From the NCBI GenBank assembly GCA_031275465.1, contig JAISOT010000092.1, positions 1 to 32,640 of the forward strand: a DNA stretch of 32,640 nucleotides. The letters run 5' to 3'. This document shows positions 25,665-32,640 of this stretch, piece after piece. Numbering within the stretch: the stretch's first letter is position 1; the number at the start of each line of letters is the position of its first letter. Source of the stretch: Desulfovibrio sp. (GTDB lineage: Bacteria > Desulfobacterota > Desulfovibrionia > Desulfovibrionales > Desulfovibrionaceae). The notes under the pieces were generated by a model, which had not been told where the DNA came from, searched no databases, and saw nothing but the letters and a program-made list of their open reading frames with translations. The position numbers and the translations under genes were made by a program.

Positions 25665-27449
25665 ATGCCCGGCATGAACAAGGGCATACACCGTATCGCG
25701 CCGGCTCTGCCGGATAATGTCTGCGCCGGAATTTGCTCCGGTCCCGACTGGGTTTTGGAGGAAGCGAACGAGGCGCTTGCCGCCGTTCTGGCCCGCTCGG
25801 GCGACGGGGGGTTGGCCGGCCGGGGACGGCAGCCCTGCGGAAAATCATTTCTGCGCCTGCTTTCGCCGGGAGGGCAGGATGCCGCGGCTGACGGCATACG
25901 CCGCAGTAAGCCGGAAAATACCCTGTGCGTCCGCGCCTATGACAGGGATTTCGCCTTTTCCTGGACATGGATTTCGCCCGACGGGCAACGCCGCGCCAGA
26001 TCAGCGCGTCCCGATGACCGACGCTTTTTTCTGCTGCAGGAATTGTCGGTCTGCCTGGACTACAGGGAAATGCAGGCCATTCTGGACTCCATGTATGACG
26101 GCATATGGGTTATTGACGGCAACGGCATAACCAGACACGTCAACAGGGCACTCAAACGCATTGCCGGCATTGAGCCGCGGGAAATGATAGGCAACCATGT
26201 CGCGGAACTCGTGAGGCAGGGCAGGTTTTCGTCCGCCGTCACCCTGAACGCGTTGCAGGAGAAAAAGGTGGTAACCAGATTCGACGACTATCCGGGCGGG
26301 GTGCGCTGCCTGAACACGAGCACCCCCATTTTTGACGAAGCGGGCAAAATCTGGAGGGTTGTGGCCTGCATCAGGGACATGACGGAACTGGAACGCCTGC
26401 AAAAGCGCCTTGCCGACGCCGAGCGCGTGGCGCACAAGTATAAAAGCGAACTGGTGAGCCTGCGGCAGAACCAGAATCCCGGTTTTGTCGCCGGCAGCGA
26501 AAAAATGCTTGCCTGTCTGCGCGAGCTGGAAAAGGCCGCCAGGGCGCCTTCCGGCATTCTTCTGCTCGGGGAGACGGGAACTGGCAAAACTTTGGCTTCC
26601 GGTTATATCCACCGGAAAAGCCAGCGCGCCAGAGGGCCTTTTGTCTCCGTCAACTGCGCCGCCATATCTTCCTCCCTTATAGAATCAGAACTTTTCGGCT
26701 ACGAGAAGGGCGCGTTTACCGGCGCCAGTCAAAACGGCAAAAAAGGGTTTTTTGAGCTTGCCGACCAGGGAACCCTGCTGCTGGACGAAATCGGCGAACT
26801 GCCATTGGCCATGCAGGCGAAGCTTCTGCAGGTGCTGGACGATCACTCGTTCCACAGGGTTGGGGGGGAGAAGCGCGTAAACGTGGATGTGCGCGTAATC
26901 GCGGCCACCAACAGGCCGTTGGAGCAGATGGTCGGCGCCGGAGAATTCCGGGCGGATCTCTATTACCGGCTGCGGGTGCTCAGCGTGTCCATTCCGCCCC
27001 TGCGCGAGCACCCTTCCGACATTCCCGCGCTGGCGATGACGTTTCTGAACGACGCCTGCCAACGGTACGGCACGGCCAGGGCGTTCTCCCCCAAGGCTCT
27101 GGAATGCCTTTCCCTGTACTCCTGGCCGGGAAATGTGCGGGAGCTGCGGGCAGCGGTGGAACTTCTGACGGCGATGACGGAATCAAACATCATCAGGGTG
27201 AAGGACCTTCCGTCTTATCTTCTGGGGGCGAAGACGGATGTTCACGTTTTCGCGGAGGATGCTCCCGCCCGACATGATGCGGACGTTTCCGGAACGTTGC
27301 GCGAGGCGGTGGCATCCCTTGAGCGGTCCATGATCCGCGCGGCCCTGTCCGCCGCGGGAAGCACATACAAGGCCGCGGCCAGACTCGGCATCAGCCAGTC
27401 TTCGGTAGTGCGGAAGGCCAGGAAACTCGGCATAGGCGTTCCGGAATAG
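25665..27449 (+). CDS. PAS-domain sigma-54-dependent transcriptional activator
   Basis: The 594-residue protein has an N-terminal sensory region, a PAS domain (about 125-235; LDSMYDGIWVIDGNGITRHVNRALKRIAGIEP), a short coiled linker and an AAA+ domain. The AAA+ domain shows Walker A GETGTGKT (302-309), the sigma-54 contact loop GAFTGA (349-354), Walker B LLLDEIGE and the arginine finger region FRADLYYRL. A C-terminal helix-turn-helix (YKAAARLGISQSSVVRKARKLGI) ends the protein. It would drive sigma-54 promoters in response to a small ligand. The ATG at 25665 has GGAAGGGGG upstream. It sits between the tct block and the ald-tpa operon, both of which have sigma-54-type promoters. Confidence 0.95.
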   Translation: MPGMNKGIHRIAPALPDNVCAGICSGPDWVLEEANEALAAVLARSGDGGLAGRGRQPCGKSFLRLLSPGGQDAAADGIRRSKPENTLCVRAYDRDFAFSWTWISPDGQRRARSARPDDRRFFLLQELSVCLDYREMQAILDSMYDGIWVIDGNGITRHVNRALKRIAGIEPREMIGNHVAELVRQGRFSSAVTLNALQEKKVVTRFDDYPGGVRCLNTSTPIFDEAGKIWRVVACIRDMTELERLQKRLADAERVAHKYKSELVSLRQNQNPGFVAGSEKMLACLRELEKAARAPSGILLLGETGTGKTLASGYIHRKSQRARGPFVSVNCAAISSSLIESELFGYEKGAFTGASQNGKKGFFELADQGTLLLDEIGELPLAMQAKLLQVLDDHSFHRVGGEKRVNVDVRVIAATNRPLEQMVGAGEFRADLYYRLRVLSVSIPPLREHPSDIPALAMTFLNDACQRYGTARAFSPKALECLSLYSWPGNVRELRAAVELLTAMTESNIIRVKDLPSYLLGAKTDVHVFAEDAPARHDADVSGTLREAVASLERSMIRAALSAAGSTYKAAARLGISQSSVVRKARKLGIGVPE

Positions 27450-27559
27450 GCGCTGTTTTCCGGAGCCGGTGCCTTTCGCGCCGCCGCTTCCGCAGCGGCG
27501 CAAAAGACGCCCTGTGGCAGTTTGCGTTGTGAGATGCGCCTTTCAAGTATAAAATGCCC

Positions 27560-28918
27560 TCAGCCGAGCACAGAGGCGATGGATTGGCGCAGGGTGGCCA
27601 GCATGATGTCGACGTCGGCCCTTGTCGCCACGTAGGCGGGCGCGATATTGACGACATTGTTGAAACCCGGAAAACTGCGGTTTGTCCTGCCGAACAGCAC
27701 GCCGCGCGCCGCGGCCTCGCCGCAGATGGCCATAACCTTTTCTTCCGGCAGCGGCGTTTTGGACTTTTTGTCCTGCACAAATTCAATGCCGGCGAGCAGC
27801 CCTTTGCCGCGCACATCGCCGACATTGGGATGGGCAAGATTTTCCCGCAGCCCGGCGAGCAGATGTTCGCCCATGGCCGTCACATTTTTCAGGAGGTTCT
27901 CCCTTTCAATGATCCTGATGTTTTCCAGGGCCGCCGCGGCTGCCGCGGCGCAGCCCCCGAACGTGCTGATGTCCCGGAAATAGGCAAGCCTGTCCCCGGC
28001 ATCCTGCAGGGAATCGAATATCGTTTCCCTGGTGACCGTGCAGGAAATCGGCATGTAGGCGCTGGCGACGCCCTTGGCCATGGTCACGATGTCCGGAACA
28101 ACGCCGTAGTGCTGGTAGGCGAACATGACGCCGGTACGCCCCATGCCGCAGACGACCTCGTCCATGATGAACACGACATCGTATTTTTTGCAGATGCCGG
28201 CGGCTATCGTATAATATTCCTTGACCGGCGGAATGACGCCGCCGCCTGCCGTGACGGGTTCAAAAATAATTCCCCCCACGGTATCCGGCCCTTCGTTTTG
28301 GATAATGCCCTCTATGGCCCGCGCGCATTCCAGATTACAGCCGGGATAGCTTTTGCCGAAGGCGCAGCGGTAGCAACAGGCGTGCGGAATTTCCACAAAG
28401 CCGGGAACAAAGGGGCCGAAGCATTCTTTGCGTTCCGGCTGGCCGGTGGAACTGAGCGCGCCGATTGTCGTGCCGTGGTAATCGCGGTAACGGAACAGTA
28501 TTTTTCTTTTTTCCCCGTTGCCGCTGTTATGGGCCCGCAGGCGAACCATCTTGTAGGCCTTTTCATTGGCTTCGGAACCGCTGCTGGAGATATATACCCG
28601 CGACAGACCCGGCATATGCCCAAGCAGTTTTTCAGAAAAGTCTATGGCCGGGAGGTTTCCGCCCGATGCCGCGTAGTAGGCCATTTTTTTCATCTGGGCG
28701 CAGGCCGCGTCGGCGATTTCCTCCCGCCCGTAGCCGACATTGACGCACCACACGCCGCCCGAGGTGGCGTCGAGATATTCCCTGCCGTTGATGTCCTTGA
28801 TCCGCAAGCCCTTTCCTTCCACCGCAATCATGGGCGCCCTGCCCTGATGCAAGGTCAGATGGTGCCATACGTTTTTTACGTCGGCCGCGATATAGGCCTC
28901 CGTATTTTTCGGCGACAT
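27560..28918 (-). CDS. tpa: Class III aminotransferase, probable taurine:pyruvate aminotransferase
   Basis: The 452-residue PLP enzyme has the class III fold: SSSGSEANEKAYKM, YRDYHGTTIGALS, the FIMDEVVCGMGRTG segment and the PLP Lys in VTMAKGVASAYMPIS. The N-terminal VWHHLTLHQ and the SGGVWCVNVGYGREEI segment resemble the taurine:pyruvate aminotransferase of Bilophila (from memory). It would convert taurine and pyruvate to sulfoacetaldehyde and alanine. It lies ten bases after alanine dehydrogenase, which would regenerate pyruvate. AGGAGG precedes the ATG. Another omega-amino acid as substrate is possible; beta-alanine is the main alternative. Confidence 0.8.
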   Translation of the reverse strand: MSPKNTEAYIAADVKNVWHHLTLHQGRAPMIAVEGKGLRIKDINGREYLDATSGGVWCVNVGYGREEIADAACAQMKKMAYYAASGGNLPAIDFSEKLLGHMPGLSRVYISSSGSEANEKAYKMVRLRAHNSGNGEKRKILFRYRDYHGTTIGALSSTGQPERKECFGPFVPGFVEIPHACCYRCAFGKSYPGCNLECARAIEGIIQNEGPDTVGGIIFEPVTAGGGVIPPVKEYYTIAAGICKKYDVVFIMDEVVCGMGRTGVMFAYQHYGVVPDIVTMAKGVASAYMPISCTVTRETIFDSLQDAGDRLAYFRDISTFGGCAAAAAAALENIRIIERENLLKNVTAMGEHLLAGLRENLAHPNVGDVRGKGLLAGIEFVQDKKSKTPLPEEKVMAICGEAAARGVLFGRTNRSFPGFNNVVNIAPAYVATRADVDIMLATLRQSIASVLG

Positions 28919-28928
28919 GTCGACCTCC

Positions 28929-30041
28929 TTATTTCAAAACGGAATCCGCAGGGGTATACGGCTTTCCGAACGCCTCGGCGACGCCGGCGCAGGTGATCCT
29001 GCCCTTGTACATGTTGAGGCCCTGCCTCAGGCCGGGATTTTCCCTGCAAGCCTGTTCCGCGCCCCTGCCGGCCAGCATGAGGCCATAACTGACGGTTGCG
29101 TTGTTCAGGGCGAAGGTGGAGGTGCGCGCGTACGCGCCGGGCATGTTGGCGACGCAATAATGAAGTACGCCGTCAAGAACGTAAACGGGATCCGAATGCG
29201 TTGTGGGATGCGAAGTTTCGCAGCAGCCGCCCTGGTCAATGGCCACGTCCACCAGTACGGATCCCTGTTTCATCAGCTTCAGGTGTTTCCTCCCGATCAG
29301 TTTTGGCGCGCGCGCGCCGGGAACAAGAACCGCGCCGACGACGACATCCGCCTTTTTCAGGCCCGCTTCAAGGTTCATCGCGTCGTTGTACAGGGTTCGC
29401 ACGTTGGCGGGCATGATTGACTCAAGGTGCTCAAGGCGGTTCAGGTTAATGTCCAGAACCGTCACATCGCAGCCGATCCCCGCGGCAACGCGGGCGGCGT
29501 TCGCGCCGACCGTGCCGCCGCCGACAACCAGAACCTCGGCGGGGGCCACGCCTGTCGCGCCGCAGGGCAGAATACCACGCCCGCCCTGCGTTTTTCCCAG
29601 ATAAAAGGCCCCCATGACGGCGGCCATGCGTCCGGCCACTTCGCTCATGGGTTTGAGCAGAGGCAGGCAATCGCCCTCTTTTACGGTTTCATAGGCAAGG
29701 GCAATGATTTTTTGTTTCAGGCAGGCCTCGGTCAGGCCCCTGTCCGCGGCGAAGTGAAAATATGTGAACAGGAGCTGGTTTTCACGCATTTTGCCGTATT
29801 CTTCAGGCAGCGGTTCCTTGACCTTCACGATCATGTCCGCCGCGGCCCATATTTCGTCCGCCGCGGACAGAATTTTTCCCCCGGCCGCGGAATATTCCCT
29901 GTCGTCAATGGCGGAACCGGCGCCCGCGCCGGCCTGGACAAACACTTCATGCCCCGCGGCGACAAAGGCGTGCACGGCGTTGGGCGACAGGCCGACCCTG
30001 TTTTCATTGTTTTTTACCTCCGCAGGACAACCGATTTTCAT
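28929..30041 (-). CDS. ald: Alanine dehydrogenase
   Basis: This 370-residue NAD enzyme converts L-alanine to pyruvate and ammonia. Visible family features are MKIGCPAEVKNNENRVGLSP, KVKEPLPEEY, the catalytic His region LFTYFHFAAD and the Rossmann motif VVGGGTVGANAARVAAGIGCDVTVLD (about 168-193). The substrate-binding segment VDVAIDQGGCCETSHPTTHSDP is also present. AAGGAG precedes the ATG. It is the first gene of the ald-tpa operon, behind a sigma-54-type promoter. Pairing with a taurine aminotransferase is the arrangement expected for pyruvate recycling. Confidence 0.96.
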   Translation of the reverse strand: MKIGCPAEVKNNENRVGLSPNAVHAFVAAGHEVFVQAGAGAGSAIDDREYSAAGGKILSAADEIWAAADMIVKVKEPLPEEYGKMRENQLLFTYFHFAADRGLTEACLKQKIIALAYETVKEGDCLPLLKPMSEVAGRMAAVMGAFYLGKTQGGRGILPCGATGVAPAEVLVVGGGTVGANAARVAAGIGCDVTVLDINLNRLEHLESIMPANVRTLYNDAMNLEAGLKKADVVVGAVLVPGARAPKLIGRKHLKLMKQGSVLVDVAIDQGGCCETSHPTTHSDPVYVLDGVLHYCVANMPGAYARTSTFALNNATVSYGLMLAGRGAEQACRENPGLRQGLNMYKGRITCAGVAEAFGKPYTPADSVLK

Positions 30042-30125
30042 GATACGTCTCCTTTCTCCCGAAATATCGAATCAGGGCGCTTCCCGCTCCATCCGACGGG
30101 AGGCGCGTTCCCGCGCCCGCGCTTA

Positions 30126-30141
30126 TGCAGAAATCATGCCT
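30126..30141 (-). promoter_or_regulatory. Sigma-54-type promoter of ald-tpa
   Basis: On the minus strand AGGCATGATTTCTGCA has GG and GC ten bases apart. GGCATG matches the -24 box and CTGCA the -12 box. The ald ATG lies about 85 bases downstream of the -12 box. Confidence 0.6.
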
Positions 30142-30205
30142 GAAGCCGGAAGCGGAGAGGCGGAAAAGGATTTACCGGAGCCTGCCCGTACACGCGATAC
30201 GCTTA

Positions 30206-30223
30206 ATGCAAAAAAGACTTGGC
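30206..30223 (+). promoter_or_regulatory. Putative activator-binding site upstream of ald
   Basis: ATGCAAAAAAGACTTGGC matches the two sites next to the activator gene in 14 of 18 positions each. It lies about 65-80 bases upstream of the sigma-54 promoter, a usual distance for an activator site. Confidence 0.45.
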
Positions 30224-30487
30224 GCGGTTTGGATTCGTAAAAAGTACCCTGAACATGACAAGCGCCGGATGCACTTTGAGGCCCGCAGCGGTCTCCTCAT
30301 TGCGGCACGGCTTCTTCTCGGGAAAGCGTTCGATTTTCGCTGTAAATTCAACATGCTGCGCAACAGGCTCCATTGCTCTCAGGGAGTAAACATTGATTGA
30401 ACAAATATATTGAAACGCATCGCGTTCTGGAATGGTCGTTTTGCATGCGCGGGGAGGACTTGAATTACTCTTTACTGAAAACGCGAA

Positions 30488-30940
30488 TTGATCCCGGCTT
30501 GCAGAAAACAATATCCGGGTGTATTCCTCCTTGAGGATACCAACAGACCGTTTGATTATGACCACATCTCCCCACGAAATCTTATTCACAACCAACGAGT
30601 TCGTGGTGAATTAAGAAGCTGGTACAATACAAATGGCAATATCAGAGCTTGGCCGTATGCCTGGAACAGAAGCGCTGGAGATACTAATGCGGCTGATAAA
30701 CTGACTATCACGAATGATGGTTTTTGCACAGATTGCGCCAAACTAAGGATAACATGCGAATACAACAGAGGCATACTGTATAATTGGTCGATTTGCGACA
30801 GCAGAGTATGGCGTGCAATCACATTCGATGATTTAAAAATAAGGAACGGTCATCACAATGAGAATGCAAAGGCTGTTATCTCTGCTAAGCCGCGCCATCC
30901 GCCGGAGCGGACAGAAGCTCTCAAGAACCATGCGGCCCCG
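30488..30940 (+). pseudogene. C-terminal remnant of a DUF262/HNH (GmrSD-like) protein
   Basis: The frame encodes NRPFDYDHISPRNLIHNQR...NGNIRAWPYAWNRSAGD, which resembles the HNH-like DHI-P and GN-R-P-N-S signature at the C-terminus of DUF262/DUF1524 proteins, a family that includes type IV restriction enzymes. The upstream part of such a protein is missing, with a stop codon 10 bases before the frame opens. There is no ribosome site; the ORF track joins the remnant in frame to the downstream ThiF gene, which has its own start. The right boundary is approximate. Confidence 0.45.
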
Positions 30941-30973
30941 GATTTTATTCCCCTGCCGCCATCGGAGGAAAAC

Positions 30974-31900
30974 ATGCGCATGTGGGATGCCCTGATATCG
31001 CGTCAGGAAGGATACATAAATTTCAATCCGGAAACACACGCCGCGATAGCCTCAACAAAACTTGCCGTCATAGGCGCCGGCGGGAACGGGGCGGTGATTG
31101 ATCTGCTGGTGCGCGCGGGGTTTACGAAATTCGTCATTATTGACCCGGATACGATTGACCTCACTAATCTCAACAGATTGCCTTTTTATCCGGAACATGC
31201 CGATTTGCCGAAAGTGGAGTGCTGGAAAAAACACATTCTCGCCCTTAACCCCGAATGCGAGGTGACGGCGCATCAAAAAAAAGTCACCAGATATGACGGC
31301 TCCTGGCTTGCAAGAGAGCTGTCCGGGGTCAGTCTGGTTTTTCTGGGAACCACTGACTCCGAAGCCAATCTGGTAACCGGGCGTGTTGCGGCGCGTCTGG
31401 GCATTCGCATGATTATCGGGCCGGCTTCCTCGGGAAGCGCGGTTGTGAGCACCTTTCTCCATAGCAATGACCTGACTCTGGAGAATGTCGGGAAGTTGGG
31501 AACAGAGGGGATCCCTCTGGAGGAGATAGACTACGGGGCGTTGCGGACACGCCATTTCGCTGCCCTGGCCTATCCGGGGCGCGACAGGAATTATCGTCCG
31601 GAAATATGGGAAGGCATGCGCAACTGGACCGGCACCGCCCGTTCCTGTGGAATTTTCGTGCGTCTGACCAATGCCGTGATGGCCTTTGAAGGCGTAAAAA
31701 ACGCCATTTCCCTGAACGGGCTTCCGCTTTTGGGGACGCGGATCATTGCCATTCCGGAGGCGCAGATATTTGATCCGCGCACCGGCTGCGCTTATCTGCT
31801 GAATATTCTGACGGGGGAAATCGGCATACCGGACTGGCTGACAGGGCAGACCCGCTGGGAAAATATGCCCGCCGGGATGCAAACCGCGGAGCAACCGTGA
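30974..31900 (+). CDS. ThiF/MoeB/HesA-family adenylyltransferase-like protein
   Basis: The 308-residue protein has the E1-like nucleotide-binding start KLAVIGAGGNGAVIDLLVRAGFTKFVIIDPDTIDLTNLNRLPF, with GxGGxG, the acidic D and the NR motif, then LPKVECWKKHILALNP. A ThiF/MoeB protein would adenylate the C-terminal Gly of a ubiquitin-like or ThiS-like partner. No CxxC zinc pairs are visible, so it is not a standard MoeB or ThiF. The ATG at 30974 has GGAGG five bases upstream, so I prefer it to the longer 470-residue ORF. The stop codon overlaps the start of the NUDIX gene (GTGA). No ubiquitin-like gene is seen nearby. Confidence 0.82.
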   Translation: MRMWDALISRQEGYINFNPETHAAIASTKLAVIGAGGNGAVIDLLVRAGFTKFVIIDPDTIDLTNLNRLPFYPEHADLPKVECWKKHILALNPECEVTAHQKKVTRYDGSWLARELSGVSLVFLGTTDSEANLVTGRVAARLGIRMIIGPASSGSAVVSTFLHSNDLTLENVGKLGTEGIPLEEIDYGALRTRHFAALAYPGRDRNYRPEIWEGMRNWTGTARSCGIFVRLTNAVMAFEGVKNAISLNGLPLLGTRIIAIPEAQIFDPRTGCAYLLNILTGEIGIPDWLTGQTRWENMPAGMQTAEQP

Positions 31901-32370
31901 CAGATTACATGGAAGTGGCGGTGGGCATTGTCTGGCGGGGCGCTCGTTTTCTCGCCTCAAAACGTCCAAGGCAGATGCCGTTGGCGGGCTATTGGGAGTT
32001 CCCCGGCGGAAAAATCGAAGAGGGAGAAAGCCCCTATATGGCTCTGTGCCGGGAGCTGGAAGAAGAATTGGGCATTTTTGTCCAGAAGGCGGAGTTCTGG
32101 AGAATTTTCACGCATTTTTATGCCGGGCGCGGCGTGGAGGTTCGTCTGCATTTTTTTCACGTGCGGGCCTTCCTGAACGAACCGGCCCCGCTGGAAGGGC
32201 AAAATCTCCACTGGGTCAATCCGGCTGAGGCGAAAAATATGGATTTCCTGCCGGCTGACACTGTAGTGCTGGACGAATTGCGCGCGGGCGCCATCGCGCA
32301 AACGGACGCGCTGCGGAAAGCCGCATCTCCGGCGGTATTTCCGGAGAAACGCCGGGAGAAGGTACTCTGA
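31897..32370 (+). CDS. NUDIX hydrolase (MutT-like)
   Basis: The 157-residue protein has a full NUDIX box GGKIEEGESPYMALCRELEEELGI (about 38-61; GX5EX7REUXEEXGU) and the MutT-like lead-in MEVAVGIVWRGARFLASKRP..MPLAGYWEFPGGK. It would hydrolyse a nucleoside diphosphate derivative, possibly oxidised dGTP. It starts at a GTG that overlaps the ThiF stop codon, so the pair is translationally coupled. Another nucleotide-linked substrate is possible because of the pairing with an adenylyltransferase. Confidence 0.9.
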   Translation: MTDYMEVAVGIVWRGARFLASKRPRQMPLAGYWEFPGGKIEEGESPYMALCRELEEELGIFVQKAEFWRIFTHFYAGRGVEVRLHFFHVRAFLNEPAPLEGQNLHWVNPAEAKNMDFLPADTVVLDELRAGAIAQTDALRKAASPAVFPEKRREKVL

Positions 32371-32404
32371 ATGATTGGCGCAGCCTGTTTTCATGCTAAA
32401 GCAA

Positions 32405-32516
32405 TTCAACTTTCAAATCATCTAAACATAGTTTAGACTGTGGGCCATGAAAACAGCGAGTAACGATGCTCGTGGCTGGTTTACATCCTGCGGTTATACA
32501 CAATTTGAAAGTTGAA
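32405..32516. repeat. Inverted-repeat element, about 110 bp (MITE-like)
   Basis: TTCAACTTTCAAAT (32405-32418) and ATTTGAAAGTTGAA (32503-32516) are a perfect 14-bp inverted repeat. They frame a non-coding AT-rich interval containing a small CGAG/CTCG hairpin. It lies between the NUDIX gene and the IS630-like fragment and has the layout of a miniature inverted-repeat element. No target duplication was identified. Confidence 0.5.
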
Positions 32517-32538
32517 ACGCTCTAGTGCACTGACAAAG

Positions 32539-32640
32539 TTATATTTTATGATAAAGCCATTTCAGTTTGACCCTGGCATCATCCGTTGAGAACTGCCAAT
32601 CGACTGATTTCGTATCAGCGTTTCGTTTGCTTGCCCAAGC
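32539..32640 (-). CDS. IS630-family transposase, C-terminal end (partial)
   Basis: The minus strand encodes ...AWASKRNADTKSVDWQFSTDDARVKLKWLYHKI followed by TAA at 32541-32539. The VDWQFSTDDARVKLKxLY end is typical of IS630-type transposases. The rest lies beyond the right edge of the window. The IS end probably lies near the CTAG at 32521-32524, since IS630 elements insert at TA. Confidence 0.7.
   Translation of the reverse strand, partial: AWASKRNADTKSVDWQFSTDDARVKLKWLYHKI

Larger units (their letters stand above)
30042..30487. other. Intergenic region upstream of ald
   Basis: About 450 bases between ald and the DUF262-like remnant. The left part holds the sigma-54-type promoter of ald and one copy of the shared 16-base motif. 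The rest has no recognisable gene; the small ORFs on both strands do not resemble any family I know. Confidence 0.55.

Noticed and set aside
27478-27501. GC-rich hairpin GCGCCGC/GCGGCGC between the convergent activator and tpa genes
   Set aside because: No T-run follows on either strand, so I did not call it an intrinsic terminator, though it may still slow transcription.
30203-30595. Minus-strand ORF of 130 aa upstream of ald
   Set aside because: No recognisable domain or good ribosome site, and it overlaps the DUF262-like remnant and the putative activator site.
16-32640. CRISPR arrays, tRNA and rRNA genes
   Set aside because: No regularly spaced direct repeats and no tRNA- or rRNA-like sequence were noticed on either strand.

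Overview
The window looks like chromosomal DNA of a sulfidogenic Desulfovibrionaceae bacterium (Desulfovibrio/Bilophila-like). The reasons are a dissimilatory-type ATP sulfurylase (sat), a four-gene ferredoxin-linked 2-oxoacid oxidoreductase operon, a probable taurine:pyruvate aminotransferase paired with alanine dehydrogenase, and a GAK-type gene cluster of the kind I recall from deltaproteobacteria. Family calls come from reading the translations; no search was run.

Layout. (1) 1-178: probable 5' end of a group II intron on the minus strand, starting just downstream of the sat terminator. (2) 234-12007, all minus strand: sat, ssb, a small hypothetical gene, a carboxylase-like trio (biotin-attachment-like protein, AccA-AccD fusion, biotin carboxylase), a KorDABC/Vor-type operon, queA and a D-2-hydroxyacid dehydrogenase. 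(3) 12383-19256, plus strand: a seven-gene GAK-type operon coding for two amphi-Trp proteins, a divergent PHP-like protein, a PhoU/APH-kinase fusion, a RimK-like ATP-grasp enzyme, an HprK-related kinase and a CofD/YvcK-like protein. (4) 19317-30041: an iron-dependent alcohol dehydrogenase, the 3' remnant of a sodium:solute symporter, a more AT-rich TctBAC transporter plus M20 peptidase block, a PAS/sigma-54 activator, and the ald-tpa operon. (5) 30488-32640: a remnant resembling a DUF262/HNH protein, a ThiF-NUDIX gene pair, a small inverted-repeat element and the C-terminus of an IS630-like transposase.

How the parts may work together. In region 4, Tpa would move the amino group of taurine to pyruvate, Ald would recycle alanine to pyruvate and ammonia, and the Fe-ADH could reduce sulfoacetaldehyde to isethionate, as in Bilophila. 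GG-N10-GC sigma-54 promoters lie upstream of both ald and tctB. A shared motif, ATGCRAARAWRACTTG, occurs once upstream of the ald promoter and twice between tctB and the activator gene, which suggests one regulon under the local activator. The GAK operon is the least understood system here. It combines three ATP/phosphate-handling enzymes, a PhoU-kinase fusion and a CofD-like transferase with two small proteins that could be partners or substrates. The carboxylase trio is also odd, because its biotin-carrier-like subunit has Cys where the biotinylated Lys should be.
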